Source: Metapseudomonas sp043392685 (GTDB taxonomy: Bacteria > Pseudomonadota > Gammaproteobacteria > Pseudomonadales > Pseudomonadaceae). From it: a DNA stretch of 64,000 nt. The notes under the pieces were generated by a model. That model saw only the letters and a list, made by a program, of their open reading frames with translations. It was not told the origin of the DNA and searched no databases. The stretch lies in assembly GCA_043392685.1 (NCBI GenBank), contig JBHZGM010000001.1, one strand, 5' to 3'. Shown in pieces: positions 21,288-28,913 of the stretch (position 1 is the first letter of the stretch; each line of letters begins with the position of its first letter). The translations under genes and the position numbers were made by a program.

Positions 21288-22231
21288 CTCAGCTTCTCCG
21301 CCACACGCATGACCGCACTGCGCGAACGCGGATTGGCCTTGAGTTCCTCTTCCGACGCGTATTGCGGCTTGCCCACGAGCTTCAGACGCGGCTCGAAGAC
21401 GGCCTGACGGATCGGCAGGTCGCGGGGCAGCTTGTCGGCTTCGCCCTTGGCATGCTTGCGCATGAATTGCTTGACGATGCGGTCTTCCAGGGAATGGAAG
21501 CTGATCACCACCAGACGACCGCCGACGGCGAGTGCCTCGAGCGCGGCATCCAGCCCCTGCTCAAGGTCGCCCAATTCGTTGTTGACGTGAATGCGGATGC
21601 CCTGGAACGCGCGGGTCGCAGGGTTCTTGCCTTTCTCCCAGGCCGGGTTGGCGGCACTCAGTACCGCCGCAAGGTCGGCCGTGCGTTCGAAAGGTTTCTC
21701 GGCGCGACGCTGCACCACGGCACGGGCCATGCGCTTGGCAAAACGCTCTTCGCCATACTCCTTGAAGACACGGGCGATTTCGTCCTCACTGGCACTGGCG
21801 ATCCACTGCGCGGCGCTCTGCCCGCGGTCAGGGTTCATGCGCATGTCCAGCGGGCCATCGTTGAGGAAACTGAAACCACGCTCCGGATCGTCCAGCTGCG
21901 GGGAGGACACGCCAAGGTCAAGCAGGACGCCGTCCACCTTGCCCTCCAGACCACGCTGGCGTACTTCGTCGCCGAGCTCGGCAAAGCTCCTTTGCACAAT
22001 GACAAAGCGGCCGTCATCGGCCGCCAGAGCTTGCCCCGTCGCAATCGCTTGCGGGTCCTTGTCGAATCCCAGCAAGCGCCCCCCGGGCCCAAGCCGCTCC
22101 AGAATGAGCCGGCTATGCCCACCTCGCCCGAACGTCCCGTCCAGGTAGCAGCCATCCTCGCGCAGGGCGAGGCCTTCCACTGCCTCTTCGAGCAGTACGG
22201 TGATATGGCGGAAGCTGCTGGTTGCACTCAC
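21284..22231 (-). CDS. rsmH: 16S rRNA (cytosine-1402-N4) methyltransferase
   Basis: RsmH (MraW) methylates N4 of C1402 in 16S rRNA using SAM. The 315-residue protein has the SAM loop YLDGTFGRGGHSRLIL, GVLLDLGVSSPQLD, RGFSFLNDGPLDMRM and VISFHSLEDRIVKQFM. The start is a GTG at 22231 that overlaps the mraZ stop by four bases. Its methylation partner at the same nucleotide, rsmI, lies just across rnpB in this window. Confidence 0.97.
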   Translation of the reverse strand: MSATSSFRHITVLLEEAVEGLALREDGCYLDGTFGRGGHSRLILERLGPGGRLLGFDKDPQAIATGQALAADDGRFVIVQRSFAELGDEVRQRGLEGKVDGVLLDLGVSSPQLDDPERGFSFLNDGPLDMRMNPDRGQSAAQWIASASEDEIARVFKEYGEERFAKRMARAVVQRRAEKPFERTADLAAVLSAANPAWEKGKNPATRAFQGIRIHVNNELGDLEQGLDAALEALAVGGRLVVISFHSLEDRIVKQFMRKHAKGEADKLPRDLPIRQAVFEPRLKLVGKPQYASEEELKANPRSRSAVMRVAEKLR

Positions 22232-22683
22232 AGGATAAGGTCACGTAGTTCGTCCGGCAGACCGCCGGGCTGTTTGATTGCCATGAGGTCTGCCTCGGAA
22301 ATCGCGTTCCAGGCATCCTCATCCCACAGTTGGAACTTGTTCAGCTGGCCGACCAGCATGGCCCGCTTGTCCAGTCCGGCGTACTCGCGCAGGCGCGGCG
22401 GCACCAGAAAGCGACCGGCGCTATCGAGCTCCAGGTCCACGGCATTACCGATCAGCAAACGTTGCAGGCGGCGAGTTTCCTCGCGCAGGGAGGGCAGCTC
22501 TCGCAGCTTGGCTTCGATGAGCTCCCATTCAGGCAGGGGGTAGACAGTCAGACAGCGATCGACGGCGTCGATTGTCACGATGAGCTGGCCACCACAACGC
22601 GAAACGAGCTCGTCACGATACCGACTTGGCATCGCGAGTCGCCCCTTGGCGTCGAGACTGATGGCGTTGGCTCCGCGAAACAC
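22228..22683 (-). CDS. mraZ: Transcriptional regulator MraZ
   Basis: MraZ is an AbrB-fold DNA-binding protein that represses its own operon, the dcw cluster, through tandem TGGGN-type boxes. The 151-residue protein has two repeats, each with an RLAMPSRYRDEL-like motif (near residues 15 and 90 in SAGRFLVPPRLREY). The start is a GTG at 22683 with a strong AAAGGGGAAG ribosome site. As first gene of the cluster it lies just below its own operator. Confidence 0.97.
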   Translation of the reverse strand: MFRGANAISLDAKGRLAMPSRYRDELVSRCGGQLIVTIDAVDRCLTVYPLPEWELIEAKLRELPSLREETRRLQRLLIGNAVDLELDSAGRFLVPPRLREYAGLDKRAMLVGQLNKFQLWDEDAWNAISEADLMAIKQPGGLPDELRDLIL

Positions 22684-22720
22684 GGCTGCGCTTCCCCTTT
22701 GATTGGCTTTCCCTGCCGAT

Positions 22721-22760
22721 AAATCCCACTTCTACCCACTTCACTCCACTTCCGCACACT
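22721..22760 (-). promoter_or_regulatory. MraZ operator: tandem 10-bp boxes
   Basis: Read on the minus strand, 22760-22721 is a run of 10-bp units: AGTGTGCGGA, AGTGGAGTGA, AGTGGGTAGA, AGTGGGATTT. The last two carry GTGGG exactly and the second GTGGA; the first is degenerate. TGGGN boxes repeated every 10 bp are the known MraZ target. Here they begin at about the transcription start and run down to 37 bases before the mraZ start, so bound MraZ should block initiation. Confidence 0.85.
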
Positions 22761-22787
22761 ATAGAAATGCGCCAGCCCCACCGTCAA
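22758..22787 (-). promoter_or_regulatory. Main dcw cluster promoter (sigma-70)
   Basis: On the minus strand TTGACG (22787-22782) and TATAGT (22763-22758) are spaced by 18 bases. The predicted start of transcription is near 22751, leaving a leader of about 70 bases before mraZ. This is the only near-consensus promoter I find for the 17-kb cluster apart from that of lpxC. Confidence 0.8.
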
Positions 22788-23007
22788 GGCGCGCAAAAGC
22801 GGAAAATTCCTTACAGGACGGCAATTTAGCGAGGGTTTGGAAGGGTTTCGGAGGGTTTTGACGGAACAAAGGAGGAGTAAAATCCAGCACTTACAAGAAG
22901 CTGAACTTCGAACTTAAAGTAGTTTGTTAAGAGTAAGAACTTTTCGGCATTTGAAAGGAGGGGAAGACAACACCGAAGAGCTAACGCGAGGAGAAGTGAA
23001 AAAGCAG
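22788..23007. other. Intergenic region between the dcw promoter and rnpB
   Basis: About 220 bases, more AT-rich than the surroundings, without a credible gene (a 73-codon open frame here runs into the rnpB 3' end and has no ribosome site). A triple 10-bp direct repeat with core GGGTTT lies at 22831-22860, described separately. The minus-strand T tract at 23003-22999, right after helix P1 of RNase P RNA, may help end that transcript. Confidence 0.5.
22831..22860 (+). repeat. Three tandem 10-bp repeats, core AGGGTTT
   Basis: GAGGGTTTGG, AAGGGTTTCG and GAGGGTTTTG follow each other without gaps at 22831-22860, 44 bases upstream of the -35 of the dcw promoter. The exact 10-bp period puts all cores on one face of the helix. 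Role unknown. Confidence 0.8.
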
Positions 23008-23362
23008 AGAGTCGATCTGTAAGCCGGGTTCTGTCGAGGACAGTCATTCATCTACGGCTGCCATCACTGACAGCCTTTAGCAACCTACCCGAATCCGACG
23101 CGGGCCACGCCATGGATTCCTATTTGGTCTTGCTCCGAGTGGGGTTTACCTAGCCACGAACTGTTACCAGTCGTGCGGTGCGCTCTTACCGCACCTTTTC
23201 ACCCTTACCGGCGCTTACGCGCTTAGGCGGTTATTTTCTGCGGCACTTTCCGTAGGCTTGCGCCTCCCAGGCGTTACCTGGCACTCCGCCCTGTGGAGCC
23301 CGGACTTTCCTCCCTCTCAAAATCGTAGAACGAAATGAGACAGCGACTGTCCGATCGACTCT
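23008..23362 (-). ncRNA. rnpB: RNase P RNA (bacterial type A)
   Basis: This is the catalytic RNA of RNase P, which trims the 5' leader of tRNA precursors. On the minus strand the P1 helix pairs AGAGTCGATC (from 23362) with GATCGACTCT (to 23008). The conserved P4 region GAGGAAAGTCCGGGC, the CACAGGGC segment, the GGTAAGGGTGAAA loop that binds the tRNA 3' CCA, and the AACCCGGCTTAC 3' end are all present. Length is about 355 nt, usual for type A. It lies between rsmI and the dcw operon. Confidence 0.98.
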
Positions 23363-23371
23363 CCGCCGCCA

Positions 23372-23400
23372 AGGTTAACGGCAGGCGCCTCCGAGAACAA
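23372..23400 (-). promoter_or_regulatory. Probable rnpB promoter
   Basis: On the minus strand TTGTTC (23400-23395) and TAACCT (23377-23372) are 17 bases apart, placing the start of transcription close to the mature 5' end near 23362. It sits directly after the rsmI stop codon. Confidence 0.6.
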
Positions 23401-23402
23401 GC

Positions 23403-24275
23403 TCAGGAATCACCCTGCCGCTCCAGAGCCGCCTGGTAGAGCAGATTCTTGCGCACGCCAGTTATCTCCGCCGCCAGCGCGGCAGCCCGCTTGACCGGCA
23501 TTTCCGCCAGCAGCAGATCCAGCACCCGCAGGGCTTCGGCACTCAGCGCGCCCTCACCTTCCGGGGCCTGCCAGCCGCCCACCAGCACAACGCACTCGCC
23601 CCGCTGCTGGTTGGAGTCCGCCGCCACCCAGCTGCACAGTTCGTCCAATGGAGCGCCCTTCAGAGTCTCGAAGGTCTTGGTCAGCTCGCGCGCCAGCACT
23701 GCGGGACGATCGCCACCGAAGACGCTGCGCATGTCCACCAGCGACTCCAGAATCCGGTGGGGCGCCTCATAGAAGATCAGGGTGCGCGGCTCCTCCTTCA
23801 TTTCCTCCAGCCGGCCGCGACGCGCGTTGGCCTTGGCCGGCAGGAAACCTTCGAAGATGAACCGGTCCGAAGGCAGCCCGGCAGACGACAACGCAGCGAT
23901 CAGGGCGCAGGCGCCGGGTACCGGCACCACCGCGACACCCGCGGAACGCGCCTGGCGCACCAGGTGAAAGCCCGGATCTGAAATAAGCGGCGTACCCGCA
24001 TCGGAAATCAGCGCCACATCTTCCCCGGCCTCCAGGCGCGCGAGAAAGCGGCCGCCCTGGTCGCGCTCGTTGTGCTCATGACAGGCCGCCAGGGGGGTTT
24101 CGATTCCGAAGTGTTGCAGCAGGCGCGCGGAGTGGCGGGTGTCCTCGGCGGCGATCAGGGCAACTTCCCGCAGCACCCGCAAGGCGCGGGCAGTGATGTC
24201 ATCGAGGTTGCCGATGGGCGTTGCGACCACATAAAGCGTGCCGTATGCGTTGCCGCTGGCGGAAGAAAGAGTCAC
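23403..24275 (-). CDS. rsmI: 16S rRNA (cytidine-1402-2'-O) methyltransferase
   Basis: RsmI adds the 2'-O-methyl group to C1402 of 16S rRNA. The 290-residue protein is a tetrapyrrole-methylase-fold enzyme with LYVVATPIGNLDDITARAL, IAAEDTRHSARLL, LISDAGTPLISDPG and VPVPGACALIAALSSAGLP. Together with RsmH it makes m4Cm1402. It is divergent from lpoA across 120 bases; a TACAAT -10-like hexamer lies at 24311-24306 on its strand. Confidence 0.97.
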   Translation of the reverse strand: MTLSSASGNAYGTLYVVATPIGNLDDITARALRVLREVALIAAEDTRHSARLLQHFGIETPLAACHEHNERDQGGRFLARLEAGEDVALISDAGTPLISDPGFHLVRQARSAGVAVVPVPGACALIAALSSAGLPSDRFIFEGFLPAKANARRGRLEEMKEEPRTLIFYEAPHRILESLVDMRSVFGGDRPAVLARELTKTFETLKGAPLDELCSWVAADSNQQRGECVVLVGGWQAPEGEGALSAEALRVLDLLLAEMPVKRAAALAAEITGVRKNLLYQAALERQGDS

Positions 24276-24395
24276 AAGGCACCTCGGAAAATACTGAAAG
24301 CGCGCATTGTATCCCGATTCACCGGCCCGACATCGCGCCTCAACCGGTGCTTGGGTACAATCGCGTCTTTCTTCAACGAGTTTCGGGACCGATAA
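24276..24395. promoter_or_regulatory. rsmI/lpoA divergent promoter region
   Basis: Both directions show the same -10-like hexamer TACAAT: at 24311-24306 for rsmI and at 24356-24361 for lpoA. Neither has a good -35, so both promoters are tentative. Confidence 0.4.
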
Positions 24396-26207
24396 ATGAT
24401 CGCTTGCCTGCGTCCGCTCTCCGCCCTCTGCCTCGCCGGCCTGCTGGCTGCTTGCGCCAGCTCGCCCTCGTCAAGCCTTGGCGAATTGCCCCGCACCCCC
24501 GAGGCCAGCATCGAGCAGCTGCTGCAGCAGGCCAGCGAAGCCAAGCCGGAACAGGCCGTACTGCTGCGCCTTTCCGCAGCCGACCTCGCCTATAAACAGC
24601 AGGACGTTGGCCGATCCGCTCGAATCCTCGAGCAGATCCCGATGGAAAGCCTGAAGCCCGCTCAGCAGATCTTCGCCAGTACCCTGGCCGCCGAACTGGC
24701 CATGGCCCGCAACCAGCCGAAGAGCGCTCTCAAGGCCCTGAGCCACCCCAGCCTCGAACACCTCGCCGAACTGCCCGTCGACCAGCAGGTGCGCACCCAG
24801 CTCGTCCGCGCCCGCGCCCTTGAGGCCGACGGCCAGGCCCTCGCTGCCGCTCGCGAACGTGTATTCATTGCCCCCCTGTTGAGCGGCGAAGCTGCCAGCA
24901 ACAACCATGAAGCCATCTGGGCACTGGTTTCCAGCCTGCCGCTGAACCAGCTGCAAGGCGGCGCCGACAAGGACCTGGCCGGCTGGCTGGAACTCGCCCG
25001 CCTGACCAAGACCTCCTCCACCCTGGAACAGCAGCAGGCCGCCATCGACAACTGGCGTGCACAGAATCCGGAGCATCCGGCCGCCAAGCAGCTGCCACAG
25101 GCCCTGACCAAGCTGAAGGAAATCGCTGGCCAGCCCCTGACCAAGATTGCCCTGCTGCTGCCCCAGGAAGGCCAGCTTGCCTCGGTATCCCGCGCGCTGC
25201 GCGACGGTTTCCTGGCCGCCCACTACCAGGCCCAGCAATCCGGCCAGCCGCAACCGGCCATTGAGCTGTATGACAGCACCCGGCTGACCTCCATCGACGA
25301 CTTCTACCGCCAGGCCCAGGCCGACGGCGTGCAGCTGGTGGTAGGTCCGCTGGAGAAGCCGCTGGTCAAGCAGCTCAGCTCCCGCGAACAACTGCCCATC
25401 ACCACTCTGGCCCTGAACTACAGCGATGCCGACCAGGAAAGCCCTGCCCAACTCTTCCAGTTCGGCCTCTCCGCCGAGGACGAAGCCCGCGAAGTGGCCC
25501 GCCGCGCCTGGGCTGACGGCATGCGCAGCGCAGTGGCTCTCGTGCCTCGCGGTGAATGGGGTGACCGCGTACTGCGCGCTTTCCAGCAAAGCTGGCAGAC
25601 CGAAGGTGGCCGCCTGATCGCCGCCGAGCATGTCGATCAGCCTGTCGCGCTTGCCCAGCAGATCGCCGACCTCTTCCAGCTTCGCCAGAGCGAAGCCCGC
25701 ACCAAGCGCCTGCAGAACACCCTCGGGGTTCCAGTAGCCGCCCAGCCGGCGCGCCGCCAGGACGTCGACTTCATTTTCCTCGCTGCCACCCCACAGCAAG
25801 CCCAGCAGATCAAGCCAACCCTGGCCTTCCAGTACGCCGGCGATGTACCGGTCTATGCCACTTCCCACCTCTATTCCGCGAGCAACGATCCGGCCCAGTA
25901 CCAGGACCTGAACGGCATCCGCTTCTGCGAGACCCCGTGGCTGCTGAATGGCGATGATCCGCTGCGTCAGCAGGTCGGCAACCAATGGCCCCAGGCCGGC
26001 GGAAGCCTCGGTCGTCTTTATGCGATGGGTGCCGACGCCTATCGCCTGGCACCGCGCCTGACGCAACTGAAGCTCCTGCCGGAAACGCAGGTTGATGGTC
26101 TTTCCGGTCGCCTGAGCCTGAACCCCGCTCGTCGAATCGAGCGCCAGCTGCCCTGGGCCGAGTTCCGCGACGGCCGGGTCCAGCGCCTGCAAGATAGCGA
26201 CTCTTGA
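24396..26207 (+). CDS. lpoA: Penicillin-binding protein activator LpoA
   Basis: LpoA is an outer-membrane lipoprotein that reaches across the periplasm to stimulate a class A penicillin-binding protein. The 603-residue protein starts with a signal peptide ending in the lipobox LLAAC (Cys20). The N-terminal part (about 30-240) is helical and TPR-like; the C-terminal part has a periplasmic-binding-protein fold (IALLLPQEGQLASVSRALRDG, VVGPLEKPLV, VDFIFLAATPQQA). In E. coli this family activates PBP1A; the partner in Pseudomonas may differ. The neighbours yraN, gmhA/diaA and dolP follow in the E. coli order. Confidence 0.92.
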   Translation: MIACLRPLSALCLAGLLAACASSPSSSLGELPRTPEASIEQLLQQASEAKPEQAVLLRLSAADLAYKQQDVGRSARILEQIPMESLKPAQQIFASTLAAELAMARNQPKSALKALSHPSLEHLAELPVDQQVRTQLVRARALEADGQALAAARERVFIAPLLSGEAASNNHEAIWALVSSLPLNQLQGGADKDLAGWLELARLTKTSSTLEQQQAAIDNWRAQNPEHPAAKQLPQALTKLKEIAGQPLTKIALLLPQEGQLASVSRALRDGFLAAHYQAQQSGQPQPAIELYDSTRLTSIDDFYRQAQADGVQLVVGPLEKPLVKQLSSREQLPITTLALNYSDADQESPAQLFQFGLSAEDEAREVARRAWADGMRSAVALVPRGEWGDRVLRAFQQSWQTEGGRLIAAEHVDQPVALAQQIADLFQLRQSEARTKRLQNTLGVPVAAQPARRQDVDFIFLAATPQQAQQIKPTLAFQYAGDVPVYATSHLYSASNDPAQYQDLNGIRFCETPWLLNGDDPLRQQVGNQWPQAGGSLGRLYAMGADAYRLAPRLTQLKLLPETQVDGLSGRLSLNPARRIERQLPWAEFRDGRVQRLQDSDS

Positions 26208-26572
26208 TTGATCGACGAGTCCGCGGGCAAGCGGCGGAAGCCATTGCCCGCGCCCACCTCGAATCAAATGGGCTTCGTCTGTTGTCCCAGAACTGGCTGT
26301 GCCGGCGGGGCGAGCTCGATCTGGTCATGCTCGACGGCGATACAGTAGTATTCGCCGAAGTCCGCTACCGGCGTCATACCGGATGGGGCGGCGCACTCGA
26401 GAGCGTCGATGCCCGCAAGCGCGAAAAACTGGCATACGCCGCCCAGCAGTTCCTCCAGCAGGAATCCCGCTGGGCAAAACACCCTTGTAGATTTGATGTG
26501 ATTGCCGTCGAAGCAATGGACGGTGATTCGCCCCCGCGACTGACCTGGCTGAAGAACGCCTTCGACACCTGA
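26204..26572 (+). CDS. yraN: UPF0102 family protein YraN
   Basis: YraN is a small protein of unknown function with an endonuclease-like fold. The 122-residue product shows GELDLVMLDGDTVVFAEVR, where the Glu, Asp, Glu pattern resembles a nuclease metal site. The start appears to be TTG at 26204, which overlaps the lpoA stop as TTGA, the same coupling geometry as ATGA; no ATG lies nearby in frame. It stands 28 bases before gmhA. Confidence 0.85.
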   Translation: MIDRRVRGQAAEAIARAHLESNGLRLLSQNWLCRRGELDLVMLDGDTVVFAEVRYRRHTGWGGALESVDARKREKLAYAAQQFLQQESRWAKHPCRFDVIAVEAMDGDSPPRLTWLKNAFDT

Positions 26573-26600
26573 TCGGTCGCCCCACTGAAGGTCTTACCCG

Positions 26601-27194
26601 ATGGACATGCAACCCCGTATCCGCCAACTCTTCCAAGCCAGCATCGACACCAAGCTGCAGGCCATGGAACTGCTGGCCCCGCACATCGAGCACGGCAGCA
26701 TGGTGATGGTCCACGCACTGCTCAATGAGGGCAAGATCCTGTCCTGCGGCAACGGCGGCTCGGCCGGCGATGCCCAGCACTTTTCCTCGGAGCTGCTCAA
26801 CCGCTTCGAACGCGAGCGCCCGAGCCTGCCGGCCATCGCTCTGACTACCGACAGCTCGACCATCACTTCCATCGCCAACGATTACAGCTACAACGAAGTC
26901 TTTTCCAAGCAGATCCGCGCCCTGGGCCAGCCTGGTGACGTGCTCCTGGCCATCTCCACCAGCGGCAATTCGGCCAACGTGATCCAGGCCATCCAGGCCG
27001 CCCACGACCGAGAAATGGTCGTCGTCGCCCTGACCGGCCGCGACGGCGGCGGCATGGCCTCCCTGCTCCTGCCGGAGGATGTGGAAATTCGCGTGCCCTC
27101 CAAGGTCACGGCACGCATCCAGGAAGTTCACCTGCTGAGCATCCACTGCCTCTGCGACCTGATCGACCGTCAACTGTTTGGGAGTGAAGAATGA
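26601..27194 (+). CDS. gmhA: SIS-domain phosphoheptose isomerase (GmhA/DiaA)
   Basis: The 197-residue single SIS-domain protein has CGNGGSAGDAQHFSSEL and ISTSGNSANV, typical of sedoheptulose-7-phosphate isomerases that start ADP-heptose synthesis for LPS inner core. The same family includes DiaA, a DnaA-binding initiation regulator, and in E. coli diaA occupies this same site between yraN and dolP. In Pseudomonas the gene here is generally annotated gmhA. I favour isomerase, with a DnaA-related role not excluded. It overlaps dolP by four bases. Confidence 0.85.
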   Translation: MDMQPRIRQLFQASIDTKLQAMELLAPHIEHGSMVMVHALLNEGKILSCGNGGSAGDAQHFSSELLNRFERERPSLPAIALTTDSSTITSIANDYSYNEVFSKQIRALGQPGDVLLAISTSGNSANVIQAIQAAHDREMVVVALTGRDGGGMASLLLPEDVEIRVPSKVTARIQEVHLLSIHCLCDLIDRQLFGSEE

Positions 27195-27721
27195 ACCGTT
27201 CCCCCCTGATACTCGCCGGCCTCGCCCTGTGCCTTGCGCTTTCCGGCTGCGGCGGACGCACTGTCGGAAAGGCCATCGACGACCAGTCCACCCCGTCCAA
27301 GGTGCGCGCCAAGGTCGAGGCTGCCAGCCCTGACCTGAAGACCAATTCACACATCGTGGTCGCCAGCTACAACGGCGTCGTACTGCTCGCCGGCCAGACA
27401 CCGCGCGCCGACCTCAAGGAATTGGCAGGCCAGGCCGCGCAAACCGCCCAGGGTGTACGTCGCGTGCATAACGAACTGCAGGTACTGCAGCCCTCCTCGA
27501 CCCTGGCGCGCATGAACGACAGCACCATCACCACCAAGATCACCACCCAGTTCCTGGCTGACGGCAAAGTGCCCAGCTCGCAGATCAAGGTGGTGACCGA
27601 AAACGGCATCGTCTACCTGCTGGGCCTGGTTACCCGCCAGGAAGCCCAGCTGGCGACCAACATCGTCCAGGGCGTCTCCGGCGTACAGAAGATCGTTCGG
27701 CTCTTCGAATACACCAACTGA
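27191..27721 (+). CDS. dolP: Dual BON-domain outer-membrane lipoprotein DolP
   Basis: The 176-residue protein has a signal peptide with the lipobox LSGC (Cys20) and two BON domains (about residues 37-100 and 112-176), the second ending in VSGVQKIVRLFEYTN. BON domains bind phospholipid; DolP (YraP) in E. coli supports outer-membrane integrity and the BAM complex at division sites. The ATG overlaps the gmhA stop by ATGA. A strong terminator follows. Confidence 0.9.
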   Translation: MNRSPLILAGLALCLALSGCGGRTVGKAIDDQSTPSKVRAKVEAASPDLKTNSHIVVASYNGVVLLAGQTPRADLKELAGQAAQTAQGVRRVHNELQVLQPSSTLARMNDSTITTKITTQFLADGKVPSSQIKVVTENGIVYLLGLVTRQEAQLATNIVQGVSGVQKIVRLFEYTN

Positions 27722-27737
27722 CCCTGACCGCAGACAC

Positions 27738-27767
27738 AAAAAAGGCGATCCGAGGATCGCCTTTTTT
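27738..27767. terminator. Bidirectional terminator between dolP and sspB
   Basis: GGCGATC (27744-27750) pairs with GATCGCC (27755-27761) around a CGAG loop, flanked by six A and six T residues, so it can end both convergent transcripts. Confidence 0.92.
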
Positions 27768-27768
27768 A

Positions 27769-28197
27769 TTACTTGACCACTTTTAGGCTGGGCCGGCCAC
27801 TGGGGCGCGAAGGTTCGCCGCCCGAGCCCGACGGCTCGCCACCGTTAGGCCCATCGCCATCCGGCTCCGGATCATCGCCCGGCAGCGGCGGCTCGAGATC
27901 GAACACCATGCCCTGGCCATTCTCGCGGGCGTAGATAGCCATCACGGCAGCCGAAGGAATGTAGAGGCTGTGGGCAACCCCACCAAAACGCCCCTCGAAG
28001 CTCACTGCGTCGTTGTCCATGTGCAAATGACGCACGGCACTGGGAGACACATTGAGCACGATCTGACCATCGTTGGCGTAGCCCGGCGGCACCCGCACGC
28101 CGGCATGCTCGGCGTTCACCAGCAGATGCGGCGTGCAGTTGTTGTCGACGATCCACTCGTACAGCGCGCGGACCAGATAGGGACGACTGGAATTCAT
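27769..28197 (-). CDS. sspB: ClpXP adaptor / stringent starvation protein B
   Basis: SspB binds the ssrA tag of stalled-translation products and delivers them to ClpXP. The 142-residue protein has a folded N-terminal domain (to about residue 105, with VPPGYANDGQIVLNVSP and FEGRFGGV), a Pro/Gly/Ser-rich linker and a short C-terminal LKVVK tail that docks on ClpX. The start has AGGAG upstream. It is 10 bases after sspA. Confidence 0.95.
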   Translation of the reverse strand: MNSSRPYLVRALYEWIVDNNCTPHLLVNAEHAGVRVPPGYANDGQIVLNVSPSAVRHLHMDNDAVSFEGRFGGVAHSLYIPSAAVMAIYARENGQGMVFDLEPPLPGDDPEPDGDGPNGGEPSGSGGEPSRPSGRPSLKVVK

Positions 28198-28207
28198 CTA
28201 GGTCTCC

Positions 28208-28825
28208 TCAGCGCATTTCGCGCTCGGCGGCGGAGAGGCTGGCCCGGAAGGAGTCACGGGCAAATGCGCGCTCCATGTAGTCCAGAAGAGGTTTGGCCGG
28301 CCGCGGCAACTCGATGCCCAGTTGGGGAAGGCGCCAGAGAATCGGCAGCAGGCAGCAATCCACCAGACTGAAATCTTCGCTTAGAAAATATGGCTTGTCC
28401 GCAAATAGCGGCGACACGCCGGTCAGGCTCTCACGCAGTTCCTTGCGCGCGACGGCCTTGTCGGCCTCCTTGTTACGCGAATCGAGGATGCGATCTACCA
28501 GCGAACACCAGTCACGCTGCACGCGATGTATGAGCAGGCGGGTATTGGCGCGCGCCACGGGATAGACCGGCAGCAGCGGAGGATGGGGGTAACGCTCTTC
28601 CAGGTACTCCATTACGACCGTGGACTCGTAAAGCGCCAGGTCCCGATCAACCAGGGTCGGAACGCTGCCGTACGGATTGACTTCGGCCAGCTTGGGCGGG
28701 CAACGGCCCGGCTCGACATTGATGATCTCGGCGGCGACGCCCTTCTCGGCGAGCACGATACGCACACGATGGGAGTAGTGGTCGGCGGGGTCGGAGTAAC
28801 AGGCCAGCCTGTTGGTGACGGCCAT
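28208..28825 (-). CDS. sspA: Stringent starvation protein A
   Basis: SspA is a GST-fold protein that binds RNA polymerase and alters sigma-70 transcription under stress. The 205-residue protein has a thioredoxin-like N-terminal domain (YSDPADHYSHRVRIVLAEKG, NPYGSVPTLVDRDLALYES) without a GST catalytic residue, and a helical C-terminal domain. A strong GAGGAGG ribosome site precedes the ATG. Confidence 0.96.
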   Translation of the reverse strand: MAVTNRLACYSDPADHYSHRVRIVLAEKGVAAEIINVEPGRCPPKLAEVNPYGSVPTLVDRDLALYESTVVMEYLEERYPHPPLLPVYPVARANTRLLIHRVQRDWCSLVDRILDSRNKEADKAVARKELRESLTGVSPLFADKPYFLSEDFSLVDCCLLPILWRLPQLGIELPRPAKPLLDYMERAFARDSFRASLSAAEREMR

Positions 28826-28861
28826 TGCGTCCTCCTCACATTGGAAAATTCAGGGGCAGAA

Positions 28862-28897
28862 AGAAGCGCGCGCCCAATAAGGGCGCGCGCTTTGACA
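28862..28897 (-). terminator. Terminator of the petABC operon
   Basis: AAGCGCGCGCCC (28865-28876) and GGGCGCGCGCTT (28882-28893) form a 12-bp perfect stem with a five-base loop; on the minus strand it is followed by a T-rich tail. It lies 20 bases after the petC stop. Confidence 0.85.
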
Positions 28898-28913
28898 ACG
28901 GTACAGCGGCGTA

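Noticed and set aside
22721..22860. CRISPR-like array from the short repeats upstream of mraZ
   Set aside because: Units are 10 bp, contiguous, without spacers, and no cas genes exist in the window.
22826..23047. 73-codon minus-strand frame beside rnpB
   Set aside because: It overlaps the 3' end of RNase P RNA, has no ribosome site, and its composition follows the AT-rich spacer.
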